A program made the translations under genes and the position numbers. From positions 1 to 64,000 of the forward strand of contig CAZIGH010000025.1 in the NCBI GenBank assembly GCA_964538625.1: a DNA stretch of 64,000 bases. The letters are read 5' to 3'. The stretch is from JAEUHM01 sp964538625. Lineage in GTDB: Bacteria; Verrucomicrobiota; Verrucomicrobiia; Verrucomicrobiales; Verrucomicrobiaceae. The notes under the pieces were generated by a model. It had not been told where the DNA came from. It was given only the letters and a program-made list of their open reading frames with translations, and ran no database searches. Numbering within the stretch: the first letter of the stretch is position 1; the number at the start of each line of letters is the position of its first letter. Shown one piece after another: positions 32,003 through 40,437 of this stretch.

Positions 32003-32917
32003 ACCGGGCTGCCTCATTCTCCATGCCCAGCGGGCGAGATTGCGTACATCTGCACTGCGCGTTTCCTCGTTGGTGCAACCCATGACCACAAGGATTAGCC
32101 ATTGCTCACCACGCCTAGCACTGACGACAAGGCAGTGTCCAGCCTGGTTTGTCATGCCGGTTTTGATGCCATCGTATCCAAGACCAAGCTTGAGAAGGGG
32201 ATTGGAGTTCTCCCAGCGCTGGGTTCTTACGCTGCCATCCGCTTTCGTGATGGTGCCCTTGAACTCTCTCGTGTTCACGATCTGCCTAAACCTTTCCATC
32301 TTCATGGCCGCTGCCGCAAGCTTGCAGAGATCCGCTGCGGTCGTAGTGCGGTCATTCTCAGTACCGCCATCGCCAAACGTGGCGCGGTAAATCGTGTCCT
32401 TCATGCCCAGCAGCCGTGCATGACGGTTCATTTCCGCGATGAAGTTCACCCGCGAGGCCAGCACTGGGTTCGCAAGCCCGAACCGTTTCATTTTTTCATC
32501 TGGAGGAGCAAGCCGCTTGTTGAAGTGCTCGCCCAGAGCGTTTCCAGCATCGTTGCCGGATGGCAGCATCAGCCCGTATAGACAGTCCTTCACGGTCAAT
32601 GACTCTCCCAGCTTCACTTCAGACGTGGAGCCAGGTGTGCTTGAAGCCACTTTGGAGAACGTCACCACTTCATCCAGCACCGCCGGTTCCTTTTCCGCCA
32701 GCTTCAGTACCACGTAGGCGCACATCATTTTCGTAGTGCTGGCAGACTTGCGCGGTTCACCTGCATTCGAGGCCCAGATGACTTCTCCGGATGCAGCGTC
32801 CGCCACCGCCCAGGCCTTGGCCGACACTTCGGGCGGCGCGTTCAGGTCTTCTTCATTGGCCGATGCTTGAATGAGTGACATAAGCGACACGAGAGATAGA
32901 GTCAGCGCGTGGTTCAT
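31976..32917 (-). CDS. D-alanyl-D-alanine carboxypeptidase (S11, penicillin-binding protein type)
   Basis: The 313-residue protein, read from the ATG that gives MNHALTLSLVSLMSLIQASA (signal peptide), shows all three active-site motifs: SASTTK (SxxK), PSGNDAG (SxN) and GIKTGMT (KTG). It trims terminal D-Ala from peptidoglycan pentapeptides in the periplasm. Only the catalytic domain is present, without the C-terminal beta domain and membrane anchor of DacA. With murA this confirms a cell wall with cross-linkable stems. Its 3' end overlaps the convergent DUF1015 gene by 27 bases. Confidence 0.95.
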   Translation of the reverse strand: MNHALTLSLVSLMSLIQASANEEDLNAPPEVSAKAWAVADAASGEVIWASNAGEPRKSASTTKMMCAYVVLKLAEKEPAVLDEVVTFSKVASSTPGSTSEVKLGESLTVKDCLYGLMLPSGNDAGNALGEHFNKRLAPPDEKMKRFGLANPVLASRVNFIAEMNRHARLLGMKDTIYRATFGDGGTENDRTTTAADLCKLAAAAMKMERFRQIVNTREFKGTITKADGSVRTQRWENSNPLLKLGLGYDGIKTGMTNQAGHCLVVSARRGEQWLILVVMGCTNEETRSADVRNLARWAWRMRQPGLERVDKQP

Positions 32918-33001
32918 GCCCCACCCTAGCGCCACCACGCTGGCTTCGGCAAGCTCCTCCCGCACCTTGTAAGAGGCCGCTGCACCTGCTACGTCTGCGA
33001 G

Positions 33002-34228
33002 ATGCCCGCACTTACTTCACTCTCCGGCCCGAGCGGCATCCAGGAACTCATGGATGACTTGGGAAGCGCCATGACCGAACACCCAGACATGAGAATGCTC
33101 GGCGGCGGCCAGCCTGCCGCTATCCCCCAGGTTCAGGCGCTTTGGCGGGAGCAGATGACACGGCTCCTCGCCTTTGGCGACGCATTTGACAAAATGCTGC
33201 TCAACTATGACCCACCGGGTGGCAATCCCCTCTTCCGAGAGGCCTTCGCCGCCTTCCTGCGTCGCGAATGCGGCTGGGAGGTAACGCGGGAAAACATCGC
33301 CGTCATGCCCAGCAGCCAGAGTGCCATGTTCACCCTCTTCAATCTTCTTGGTGGACCGGGGCGCATTCTTTTTCCCTTGATGCCGGATTACATTGGCTAC
33401 GCAAACCAGGCCCTCACACCAGGTATGTTCACTAGCAGACTGCCGATGGTGGAAGAGCGTGGACTTCATGAAATCAAATACCGAATCGACTTCGGTCAAC
33501 TGGCACCACCGGCTGACCTGGCCGGTATCGCGCTATCCTGCCCCACAAACCCTACAGGCAATGTCATCACTCATGAGGAGTTCGTTCAGCTTCGCAGCCT
33601 TGCGCAATCACGCGGCGTACCCCTTATTCTTGATTGTGCTTATGGCTTCCCCTTTCCCAACGTGGTTTACACGGGATTCGAGCCACGGTGGGAACCCGGT
33701 CTGATCTTCTCCATCAGTATGTCAAAGATTGGCCTGCCCGGTGTACGGAATGCGATGGTAGTGGCAGATCCCGCCATCGTGAAAGCGCTCTCAAACGCAA
33801 ACGCGATCATGGCGCTCTCGAATGGCAACGTAGGGCAGACGCTGATGATGCCATTGCTTCAGGATGACTCCCTGCTGCGCATCAGCCGCGAAGTCGTGCG
33901 CCCATTCTACCAGCAGCGCTCGGATCATGCGGTGAGCATTCTCGAGAGTGCGCTGGATGACCGCACGGGCTGGGCACTTCATTCCCGGGAGGGAGCGTTC
34001 TTTCTCTGGCTCTGGCTGAAACACTTGAAGATTCCCGCCAAGGAACTGTACCAGCGTTTGAAGAAGCGGAAGGTGCTCGTCATTCCAGGACATTACTTCG
34101 CCTTCGGTCTGGATGCGCCGTGGCCTCATGCGGATCAGTGCCTGCGCATCACCTTCTCACAAAAACCCGAGATTGTGGAGGAAGGCCTGCGCATCCTGGC
34201 GGACGAAGCCATAGCAGCGAGTGCATGA
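33002..34228 (+). CDS. avtA: Valine-pyruvate transaminase
   Basis: The 408-residue fold-type I aminotransferase resembles Escherichia coli AvtA at several points: SGIQELMDDLGSAM at the start, MLGGGQPAAIP, LNYDPPGGNP and MPSSQSAMFTLFNLLGG. FSISMSKIGLPGVRNAM contains the PLP-binding Lys, and FYQQRSDHAVSIL continues the family pattern. The enzyme exchanges amino groups between valine/alanine and pyruvate/2-oxoisovalerate. The start is at the ATG that matches the family's N-terminus. Its TGA overlaps the ATG of the next gene (ATGA), so the two are co-translated. Confidence 0.9.
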   Translation: MPALTSLSGPSGIQELMDDLGSAMTEHPDMRMLGGGQPAAIPQVQALWREQMTRLLAFGDAFDKMLLNYDPPGGNPLFREAFAAFLRRECGWEVTRENIAVMPSSQSAMFTLFNLLGGPGRILFPLMPDYIGYANQALTPGMFTSRLPMVEERGLHEIKYRIDFGQLAPPADLAGIALSCPTNPTGNVITHEEFVQLRSLAQSRGVPLILDCAYGFPFPNVVYTGFEPRWEPGLIFSISMSKIGLPGVRNAMVVADPAIVKALSNANAIMALSNGNVGQTLMMPLLQDDSLLRISREVVRPFYQQRSDHAVSILESALDDRTGWALHSREGAFFLWLWLKHLKIPAKELYQRLKKRKVLVIPGHYFAFGLDAPWPHADQCLRITFSQKPEIVEEGLRILADEAIAASA

Positions 34229-35169
34229 AGGAGAGCTTTCGCGACTTCATGCAGCGGGCGCTGCATCACCCAAAGACCGGCTACTACGCAGCGCGCATTC
34301 CTGCCGTAGGACGTGGGGGTGACTTCTCCACCTCCGCCACTTTGAGCGAGGATCTGGCCGAGGGCATCGCCCGCTGGATCGTTCTTGAAACCGCCAAGGC
34401 TGAGGTGCGGCATGTGATCGAGATCGGCAGTGGGGATGGCTCTCTGCTGGCTTCCGTCAGCAAGCGGCTCGGTTGGTGGCAGCGCTGGAAGCTGAGCTTT
34501 TGCCTTGTCGAGTCTTCCGCACGATTGCGCGCCGTGCAGCAGGAAAAACTGGGCAAACTGCACCCACGCTGGTTTGCCACCATGCAGGATGCGCTGACAC
34601 ACTGCGAAGGAAGAGCTCTCATTTTTCACAACGAAGTCATAGACGCCTTTCCGGTCCGGCTTTTGGAGTGGCGCGCTGGCTGGCACGAAGTCTTTGTCGA
34701 ATGGAAAGATGGCTCACCACATGAAGTGCTGGAGCCGCTCCGACTTGCAGAACCTTCCCATTTCTCCGCGCTCCAAGCTTCTGCCAAAGAGGGTCAACGA
34801 ATGGAACTGATGGAGGACGTGCATCAGTGGTTCTCGGGCTGGCTACCCAACTGGAAGAAAGGATCCATGCTGAGCATTGACTACGGTGATGAGTTCCCCA
34901 GGCTGTATCATCGCCGTCCAAAGGGTACCCTACGCGCCTATCTCCTGCACCAGCGGCTCGAGGGTACTGACGTCTATCTCAACCCCGGCAGACAAGACAT
35001 CACTTGCGACGTAAACTTCACCGATGTCCGACGCTGGCTGAAGGACGCCGCAGTCACTGAGGTGCGGACCGGCACTCAGCGTGAGCTGCTCGAAGCTCTG
35101 GGCGTGTCATCCTCTCCGGAACTGGCCCAGGCTTGGGATTGCTTTCGTTTTGTGTGGTCCAGACGATAA
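34225..35169 (+). CDS. MidA/NDUFAF7-type SAM-dependent methyltransferase
   Basis: The start at MKESFRDFMQRALHHPKTGYY is fixed by the ATGA overlap with avtA and by the family's FxxFMxxALYxPxxGYY opening. GDFSTSATLSEDLAEGIARW follows. VIEIGSGDGSLLA is the SAM-binding glycine motif, and IFHNEVIDAFPVRL is the MidA signature (NE-x-x-DA-x-PV). The 314-residue length fits. In mitochondria the homologue NDUFAF7 dimethylates an arginine of complex I; in bacteria the substrate is unknown. A strong hairpin lies just after the stop, shared with the convergent xylA terminator. Confidence 0.85.
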   Translation: MKESFRDFMQRALHHPKTGYYAARIPAVGRGGDFSTSATLSEDLAEGIARWIVLETAKAEVRHVIEIGSGDGSLLASVSKRLGWWQRWKLSFCLVESSARLRAVQQEKLGKLHPRWFATMQDALTHCEGRALIFHNEVIDAFPVRLLEWRAGWHEVFVEWKDGSPHEVLEPLRLAEPSHFSALQASAKEGQRMELMEDVHQWFSGWLPNWKKGSMLSIDYGDEFPRLYHRRPKGTLRAYLLHQRLEGTDVYLNPGRQDITCDVNFTDVRRWLKDAAVTEVRTGTQRELLEALGVSSSPELAQAWDCFRFVWSRR

Positions 35170-35202
35170 AAAAACCGGAACGCCGAAGTCTCGACGTTCC
35201 GG
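35168..35202 (-). terminator. Terminator between the MidA-type gene and xylA
   Basis: ccggaacg and cgttccgg form an 8-bp stem around a 12-base loop. Read on the minus strand it is followed by ttttttta, so it ends xylA transcription. It could also act weakly for the plus-strand gene. Confidence 0.85.
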
Positions 35203-35221
35203 TGGTGAAGTCCTGAATGAC

Positions 35222-36532
35222 TCAGAGATACTCGTTCACCAGGTTCTCAAGCATCTCCTGACGCCCTGAGGCGATCAAGGGTTCGCCCGCTTTCAGCGCG
35301 TGTGCCTCCAGCTCGACAAAGCCCACCGTGCCGGCTTCCACCTGCGCGCCGATGCCCGAGTCAAAGGTGCTGTAACGCTGCTTGATGAAGGCATCCAGAC
35401 GTCCGTCTTCAATGATGGCATGAGCGATCTTCAGGCCGCGAGCGAACGCGTCCATTCCTCCAATATGAGCATGGAACAAATCCACGGGTTCAAAAGATTC
35501 ACGCCGACACTTGGCATCAAAGTTCAGTCCCCCCGTGGTGAAGCCTCCCATCTTGAGAATCTCCAGCATGATTTCGGTGGTGAGGTAAATATTGGTCGGG
35601 AACTGGTCGGTATCCCAGCCGATGAGGGTATCACCCGTATTGGCATCCACAGAACCCAGTGCACCGGCAGCGGCGGCCACCTGCATTTCATGCCGCATGG
35701 TGTGACCTGCCAGCGTGGCATGATTGGTCTCCAAGTTGAGCTTGAAGTGCTCCAGCAGTCCATACTCCCTGAGGAAGTTCAGACAGGCGGCAGCGTCACT
35801 GTCGTATTGGTGAGTGGAGGGTTCACGCGGCTTCGGCTCGATGTAGAACTGCCCCTTGAACCCGATCTGCTTCTTGTATTCCACTGCCATGTGCAGGAAG
35901 CGGGCGAGGTGATCCATCTCACGCTTCATGTTGGTATTCCACAGCGTGGCGTAACCTTCGCGCCCGCCCCAGAAGGTGTATCCTTCCCCTCCAAGGCGGT
36001 GGGTGACTTCCATGGCCTTCTTCACCTGGGCTGCTGCGTAAGCATACACGTGAGCGTTGGGACTGGTGGCAGCTCCTTGGTTGTAACGGCTGTGCGCAAA
36101 CAGACATGCCGTACCCCAGAGCAGCTTCTTTCCAGTGCGCTGCTGCTCCGCTAGGAGCACGTCGGCCACCGCATCGAGAGCCTCGTTGCTCTTCGCCAGT
36201 GTTTCGCACTCGGGCGCCACATCGCGGTCGTGGAAACAATAAAAGTCCACGTCCAGCTTTTCCATGAACTCAAAGCACACACGGGCCCGGTTCTGCGCGT
36301 TGGCGATGCTGTCAGTACCATCATCCCATGGGCGCTGGGCCGTTCCGCCACCAAAGGGATCTGCAAGCGGGTTGCGCATGGCGTGCCAGTAGGCGACCGC
36401 GAATCGGCAGTGGTCTCGCATGGTCTTGCCGCCCACCACTTCATCCGGGTTGTAATGCTTGAAGGCGAGAGGGTTGCGAGACTTCGGACCCTCATACACG
36501 ACTTTCTGAATATCTGGGAATGCTTCTGACAT
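35222..36532 (-). CDS. xylA: Xylose isomerase
   Basis: The 436-residue protein is a full-length class II xylose isomerase, converting D-xylose to D-xylulose in the cytoplasm. YTFWGGREGYATLWNTNM and FKGQFYIEPKPREPSTHQYD hold the metal-binding Glu/Asp residues. LKLNLETNHATLAGHTMRHE (as FKLNLETNH) and VDANTGDTLIGWDTDQFPTN complete the active site. The N-terminus YEGPKSRNPLAFKHYNPDEV matches the family start, and FCFHDRDVAPE carries the catalytic His-Asp pair. No xylulokinase or xylose transporter gene lies nearby, so the pathway must be completed elsewhere. A strong hairpin terminates it. Confidence 0.97.
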   Translation of the reverse strand: MSEAFPDIQKVVYEGPKSRNPLAFKHYNPDEVVGGKTMRDHCRFAVAYWHAMRNPLADPFGGGTAQRPWDDGTDSIANAQNRARVCFEFMEKLDVDFYCFHDRDVAPECETLAKSNEALDAVADVLLAEQQRTGKKLLWGTACLFAHSRYNQGAATSPNAHVYAYAAAQVKKAMEVTHRLGGEGYTFWGGREGYATLWNTNMKREMDHLARFLHMAVEYKKQIGFKGQFYIEPKPREPSTHQYDSDAAACLNFLREYGLLEHFKLNLETNHATLAGHTMRHEMQVAAAAGALGSVDANTGDTLIGWDTDQFPTNIYLTTEIMLEILKMGGFTTGGLNFDAKCRRESFEPVDLFHAHIGGMDAFARGLKIAHAIIEDGRLDAFIKQRYSTFDSGIGAQVEAGTVGFVELEAHALKAGEPLIASGRQEMLENLVNEYL

Positions 36533-36594
36533 GACTCCAGATTGGAGCGCGTCGTGCGAGATGCGTCAAGACAGCCCTGGGGCCGATTGATTAT

Positions 36595-36634
36595 AAAAAA
36601 GGTCCGGCGGGACCCAACCAAATCCCGCCGGACC
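36595..36634 (-). terminator. Terminator of the outer-membrane barrel gene, with leader-complementary loop
   Basis: A perfect 12-bp stem (ggtccggcggga with tcccgccggacc) has a 10-base loop. In the mRNA the loop reads TTTGGTTGGG and the hairpin is followed by TTTTTT. The loop is complementary over nine bases to the two copies of CCAACCAAACC in the gene's own 5' leader (37489-37513). Confidence 0.92.
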
Positions 36635-36704
36635 GAAACCACGCTGCAGTCCAACCATGAAGTTGCAGCGGGGTAGTTTGTTCTATCAGGTGCGCCTGTA
36701 GAAA

Positions 36705-37472
36705 TCAGAAGGTGACTGTGAGGGAGACACCGCCAAAGAAGTAGCTGTCCTCTCCGAGGTCAGCATCCAGACTGTCGATGGCGAAGGTGCCCGCGACGTA
36801 AGGAGTGACGGTGGCAGTGCTGGTGAGCGCCCAAGGAAGGCCCAGCTTGACGACGACGTTGTTGAATCCATCCACACCGTAGTAGTCAAGGCCGTAGCTG
36901 ATCTTGGCTTCAGGAACGAGGCTGAGGCTCTCGGTGAGCTTGATGGAGGTGTTCAGACCGGTCTCGAAGTAGTAACCTTCGTCGCCATTGTCCGCCTCAA
37001 AGTCAGCGTAGGAACCGAGGAACCAGTTCACCGCACCAAAGCTCTTGGACAGGGTCACGAACGCTTCGTGCGTGTCCGCTCCAGAGAACGGGAAGTTGTA
37101 ATACGTATAGCCCACGCCCAGGTTAATGAAACCCAGGTCAAAGTTAAACGTACCGACGAGGTTCAACTCATCATAATCGTCACCAAAGCGACCTCCGCCG
37201 GCTGCCGAGGCATACCAGGGAGCGAAGGTGAAGGTGGTGTTGTCACTCAGCTTCACCGGCAGGGACAGGCCAGCCCAGACAAGGTGATCACCGAAGTCAA
37301 TGCCACGGAAGATATACTTCGTGTCATAACCAACGGTCACGGACATGCCGAGAGGCTCATCGGCCGGAGGCGGAGGAGCAACGGGATTTTTGGCGGCGGG
37401 CGTTCCGGCAAAAGCCAGAGGGCTCACCAGCGCGACTGCTGCGAGGAGTGTGTTTGAGAGGATGGATTTCAT
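36705..37472 (-). CDS. Outer-membrane beta-barrel protein
   Basis: The 255-residue product starts MKSILSNTLLAAVALVSPLAFA, a signal peptide. A proline-rich linker (VAPPPPADEPLG) precedes about ten alternating amphipathic strands such as MSVTVGYDTKYIFRGIDF and NLVGTFNFDLGFINLGVGYTYY. It ends SYFFGGVSLTVTF, with the C-terminal Phe that the BAM machinery recognises. This supports a didermic cell with outer-membrane assembly. The likely role is a pore or a structural barrel, as in small Verrucomicrobiota OM proteins of unknown substrate. The leader carries two direct repeats complementary to the terminator loop. Confidence 0.8.
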   Translation of the reverse strand: MKSILSNTLLAAVALVSPLAFAGTPAAKNPVAPPPPADEPLGMSVTVGYDTKYIFRGIDFGDHLVWAGLSLPVKLSDNTTFTFAPWYASAAGGGRFGDDYDELNLVGTFNFDLGFINLGVGYTYYNFPFSGADTHEAFVTLSKSFGAVNWFLGSYADFEADNGDEGYYFETGLNTSIKLTESLSLVPEAKISYGLDYYGVDGFNNVVVKLGLPWALTSTATVTPYVAGTFAIDSLDADLGEDSYFFGGVSLTVTF

Positions 37473-37488
37473 TCGTTGTTGTGTTCTT

Positions 37489-37513
37489 GGTTTGGTTGGT
37501 CCGGTTTGGTTGG
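37489..37513 (-). promoter_or_regulatory. Tandem CCAACCAAACC repeats in the barrel-gene leader
   Basis: The 11-mer CCAACCAAACC (minus-strand sense) occurs at 37513-37503 and 37499-37489, three bases apart (CGGACCAACC joins them). It lies 17-41 bases upstream of the ATG and is therefore in the leader if transcription starts farther up. It is complementary to the loop of the gene's terminator. Confidence 0.6.
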
Positions 37514-37707
37514 CGCACCGAACGTCTCCCAGAGCACTACCGGAGTAGGGGCTGGGTGACGACTGGTTTGACCAATGCCCCTCTTGAGCAGGGAACAGGC
37601 CAACTTTTTCAAGGCACTCATTTCCAACATCAGGAACGCCCCTTATCCATGCCGCGTTGGCCATGCGATTTCCGCAACATCAGCCCCTCCCACCCGTTGA
37701 TCCGCTC

Positions 37708-39216
37708 ATGCCGCCTCTTTTTCGACTCTTCGCCTCCGCCCTTATGCTCTCACGTATCCTCACTGCGGCGGATGTTCCAAACTTTGTCATCATCAACATC
37801 GACGACTTGGGCTACGCCGACACCGGGCCTTATGGTTCCACACTGAATCGCACCCCCAATCTGGACCGGATGGCAGCGGAAGGCATGAAACTGACATCCC
37901 ACTACGCCTCGCCCGTGTGTACGCCCTCCCGTGCATCTCTCATGACCGGGTGTTATTCCAAGAGAGCACTCCCCGTACCGCACGTTCTTTTCCCTGGCTC
38001 ATCCGTGGGCTTGAATCCGGAGTTGATCACTGTGGCAGAAGTTCTCAAAGCCAAAGGCTACTCCACTGCCTGTGTCGGCAAGTGGCACCTCGGCGACCAG
38101 CCGGAGTTCCTACCCACCAGGCAAGGGTTCGACTCATGGTTCGGCATTCCCTACTCCAATGACATGGGGCCGGCGTCTGATGGAGCCAAGAGCGACCTGG
38201 GCGCACCAGTTCCAGAGCGCAAAGCGGTCGCATCCAAAGGCGTGGACCCTGCGGTGTTCGGCGGTGACGATACCGGGCTGAAAGGAGCAGGGCAGCCGCC
38301 CATCCCCATCCTGCGCAACGAGGAGGTCATAGACCGCCTCACGGCAGACAAGCAGCAGACCATCACCCGACGCTGCACCGAGGAGGCGGTTTCATTCATC
38401 AACAAGACCAAGGACAGCCCATTCTTCCTCTACATGCCCCATGTGGCCGTTCACTTCCCCATTTACCCCGGGCAGGAGTTCCAAGGCAAGTCTGGCAACG
38501 GCCTCTATGGGGACTGGGTGGAGGAAGTGGACTGGAGCGTAGGCCGCATCCTCGACACCATTCGTGAACTTCAACTCGAAAAGAAGACGCTCGTTCTGTT
38601 CACTTCCGACAACGGCGGCACCCAACGCGGTCTGAATACTCCACTTCGTGGGAACAAAGGCTCCACACTCGAAGGTGGCATCCGCGTTCCCCTGCTCGCC
38701 TGGTGGCCCGGCACCGTGCCCGCCAAATCGACTTCTGACCTCGTCACCGGAATGATCGACATCCTCCCCACATTCGCCTCTCTCGCGGGCGCACAGCTCC
38801 CGCCTTATCCCATCGACGGCGGCGACATCAGCCCTATCCTGCTTGGCAAACTCGAAGCGCAGGCTCCGCGCGGTGGCACTTATCTTCACTTCAGCGGGCT
38901 TCATCTCGAAGCCATCCGCTCAGGCCCATGGAAACTAATCCTCAGTGAGTCCCGCCCCGCGCGCCCACAAAAGGGCAAAGGCAGCGCTGCTGCGGATCCC
39001 CTGCCCCGCCTCTACCATCTCCAGGATGACATCGGCGAAACCAAAAACCTTGCGAGCGAACACCCCCAAGTGGTGGAACAACTCACTGCCATGGCACAAA
39101 AGGCAGACGCAGACCTTGGCATCAAACAAATCGGTCCCGGATGCAAAAAACCCGGACGCGTCGAGGGCGCGAAACCCTGGATCGACTTCGACGGCACATT
39201 CCGCAAGCTCCCCTGA
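37708..39216 (+). CDS. S1-family sulfatase, secreted
   Basis: The 502-residue protein, read from the ATG giving MPPLFRLFASALMLSRILTA (signal peptide), belongs to the arylsulfatase family. NFVIINIDDLGYADTGPYG carries the metal Asp pair. VCTPSRASLMTG is the formylglycine motif (Cys71), and VGKWHLGDQPEFLPTRQG the Lys-His region. VLFTSDNGGTQ carries the Asp-Asn pair. The last 60 residues (RLYHLQDDIGETKNLASEHP) are the usual C-terminal subdomain. It stands apart from the 1-8.5 kb sulfatase operon and is bounded by tRNA-Asn. It presumably de-sulfates an extracellular glycan. Confidence 0.95.
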   Translation: MPPLFRLFASALMLSRILTAADVPNFVIINIDDLGYADTGPYGSTLNRTPNLDRMAAEGMKLTSHYASPVCTPSRASLMTGCYSKRALPVPHVLFPGSSVGLNPELITVAEVLKAKGYSTACVGKWHLGDQPEFLPTRQGFDSWFGIPYSNDMGPASDGAKSDLGAPVPERKAVASKGVDPAVFGGDDTGLKGAGQPPIPILRNEEVIDRLTADKQQTITRRCTEEAVSFINKTKDSPFFLYMPHVAVHFPIYPGQEFQGKSGNGLYGDWVEEVDWSVGRILDTIRELQLEKKTLVLFTSDNGGTQRGLNTPLRGNKGSTLEGGIRVPLLAWWPGTVPAKSTSDLVTGMIDILPTFASLAGAQLPPYPIDGGDISPILLGKLEAQAPRGGTYLHFSGLHLEAIRSGPWKLILSESRPARPQKGKGSAAADPLPRLYHLQDDIGETKNLASEHPQVVEQLTAMAQKADADLGIKQIGPGCKKPGRVEGAKPWIDFDGTFRKLP

Positions 39217-39253
39217 GCCGTCAGCTGAGTCGAGCCAAAAGCAACTTCTCACT

Positions 39254-39328
39254 TGGCTCCGAAGGTAGGGTTCGAACCTACGACCTAGTGGTTAACAGCC
39301 ACCCGCTCTACCGCTGAGCTACTTCGGA
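39254..39328 (-). tRNA. tRNA-Asn (GTT)
   Basis: The minus strand reads tccgaagtagctcagcggta, with a paired 3' cttcgga end and an encoded G-CCA tail. The anticodon loop ctGTTaa sits between matched stems (ggtgg/ccact). The T-arm ggttcgaaccc is present. Seventy-five bases including CCA. It lies just after the sulfatase stop. Confidence 0.97.
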
Positions 39329-39424
39329 ATAGGTAACGTGGGCGGGAAAGGTGCGCTGATCTGCACGCTCCGCAAGTGGAATGTCAATATTCTGCAAACG
39401 TTTTCTCCCTCACTGCGTCGGCCC

Positions 39425-40369
39425 TCAGCGAAAAACCGGCATCGCAAAGCTGGGTGCCAGAAGGCGGACGCCACGCCACAGGCCCACGTCTCTCGGATGA
39501 CCATTGAAGAGCACCCTGCCCTCCCTAGAGACCAGCACCGCCCTCGGCCCACCATGAACCTCCAGCACCCGTGCCAGCGAACGAGCACCACTCTCAGCCA
39601 CCCAAGGCACCGCGATGCCATTCGCTTCCTGAAACTCGCGGGCGGCGATGTCCGGGTTCTTTCGCTCAATGTTCACACCCGCAAGCGTGATGCCAGCGTG
39701 CTTCAGCCGAGGCCCCTGAGACAGTAGCTCCGAAAGGCCATCCGTGCCCCCTTTCGAAGCCGATGACCAGAAGAGCAACAACAACGCCTTCTCCTGCCCC
39801 AGGAGGTCACCGAGAGTCAACTCATGGCCAAGCGAGTCCAGCAGCGGCGAAGAGAAGTCAATCCGTAAATGCTTCATGCGGGCCTCCATCTGCTGCTGAG
39901 CCACCAGTTTCCCAAAGATGCCCCCCTGCTCCGGGAACAGCCAAAAGCCCTTGTTCACTTGTTCACGAAAGGCCTCCTCATCCCCCTTGTCCATAGCGAT
40001 CATGGCCCGCGCCAGACACATCAAGCCGCGATACTGCTCCACGGACTGAAGCCCACCGATCGAATCCCTCGGATCAAATCCAATCAACCCACGCTCCACA
40101 TCCTTCATCACCGCTACAAGATGCGCCGCATCAGCCATCCGAATGCCATACATCAGCTTCGCCTCCGCCAGCGCCTGCCCCCCGAACCCCAGCCTTTGCG
40201 CATCCCCCACAGCCTTCCGAAAGTCCTCAGCCCTTACAGCCGTCATCAGCCGCCGAACCACGTCGGCGCGATCCTGCGCGCAGACCACCCCGGCCTGCAC
40301 CACGAAAGCCACCGCCAAACAACAACGAAAATATCGAAGCACCCAGAAATAACGTTTCTCCCGGCCCAT
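39425..40369 (-). CDS. Exported redoxin-like protein lacking the CxxC pair
   Basis: Read from the ATG at 40369 the product has 314 residues and a hydrophobic leader (VLRYFRCCLAVAFVVQAGVV). Residues about 35-165 are helical and repeat-like (RADVVRRLMTAVRAEDFRKA onward). A C-terminal thioredoxin-like fold starts near 170: LGHELTLGDLLGQEKALLLLFW, then LAGVNIERK, and VEVHGGPRAVLVSREGRVLF near the end. At the usual WCxxC point the sequence is FWSSASKGG, so the dithiol pair is absent and redox activity is unlikely. It diverges from the SMP-30-type gene. Confidence 0.65.
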   Translation of the reverse strand: MGREKRYFWVLRYFRCCLAVAFVVQAGVVCAQDRADVVRRLMTAVRAEDFRKAVGDAQRLGFGGQALAEAKLMYGIRMADAAHLVAVMKDVERGLIGFDPRDSIGGLQSVEQYRGLMCLARAMIAMDKGDEEAFREQVNKGFWLFPEQGGIFGKLVAQQQMEARMKHLRIDFSSPLLDSLGHELTLGDLLGQEKALLLLFWSSASKGGTDGLSELLSQGPRLKHAGITLAGVNIERKNPDIAAREFQEANGIAVPWVAESGARSLARVLEVHGGPRAVLVSREGRVLFNGHPRDVGLWRGVRLLAPSFAMPVFR

Positions 40370-40437
40370 CTGTCCACCAAGTAAGCAAACCGACAAATGC
40401 GGCGAGAAAAACCGGCTGCTCCACGTTATGCCTGCCC

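Noticed and set aside
37489..37513. Tandem repeats considered as a possible operator or CRISPR-like unit
   Set aside because: Only two 11-base copies without spacers of CRISPR size; the link to the terminator loop is more specific.
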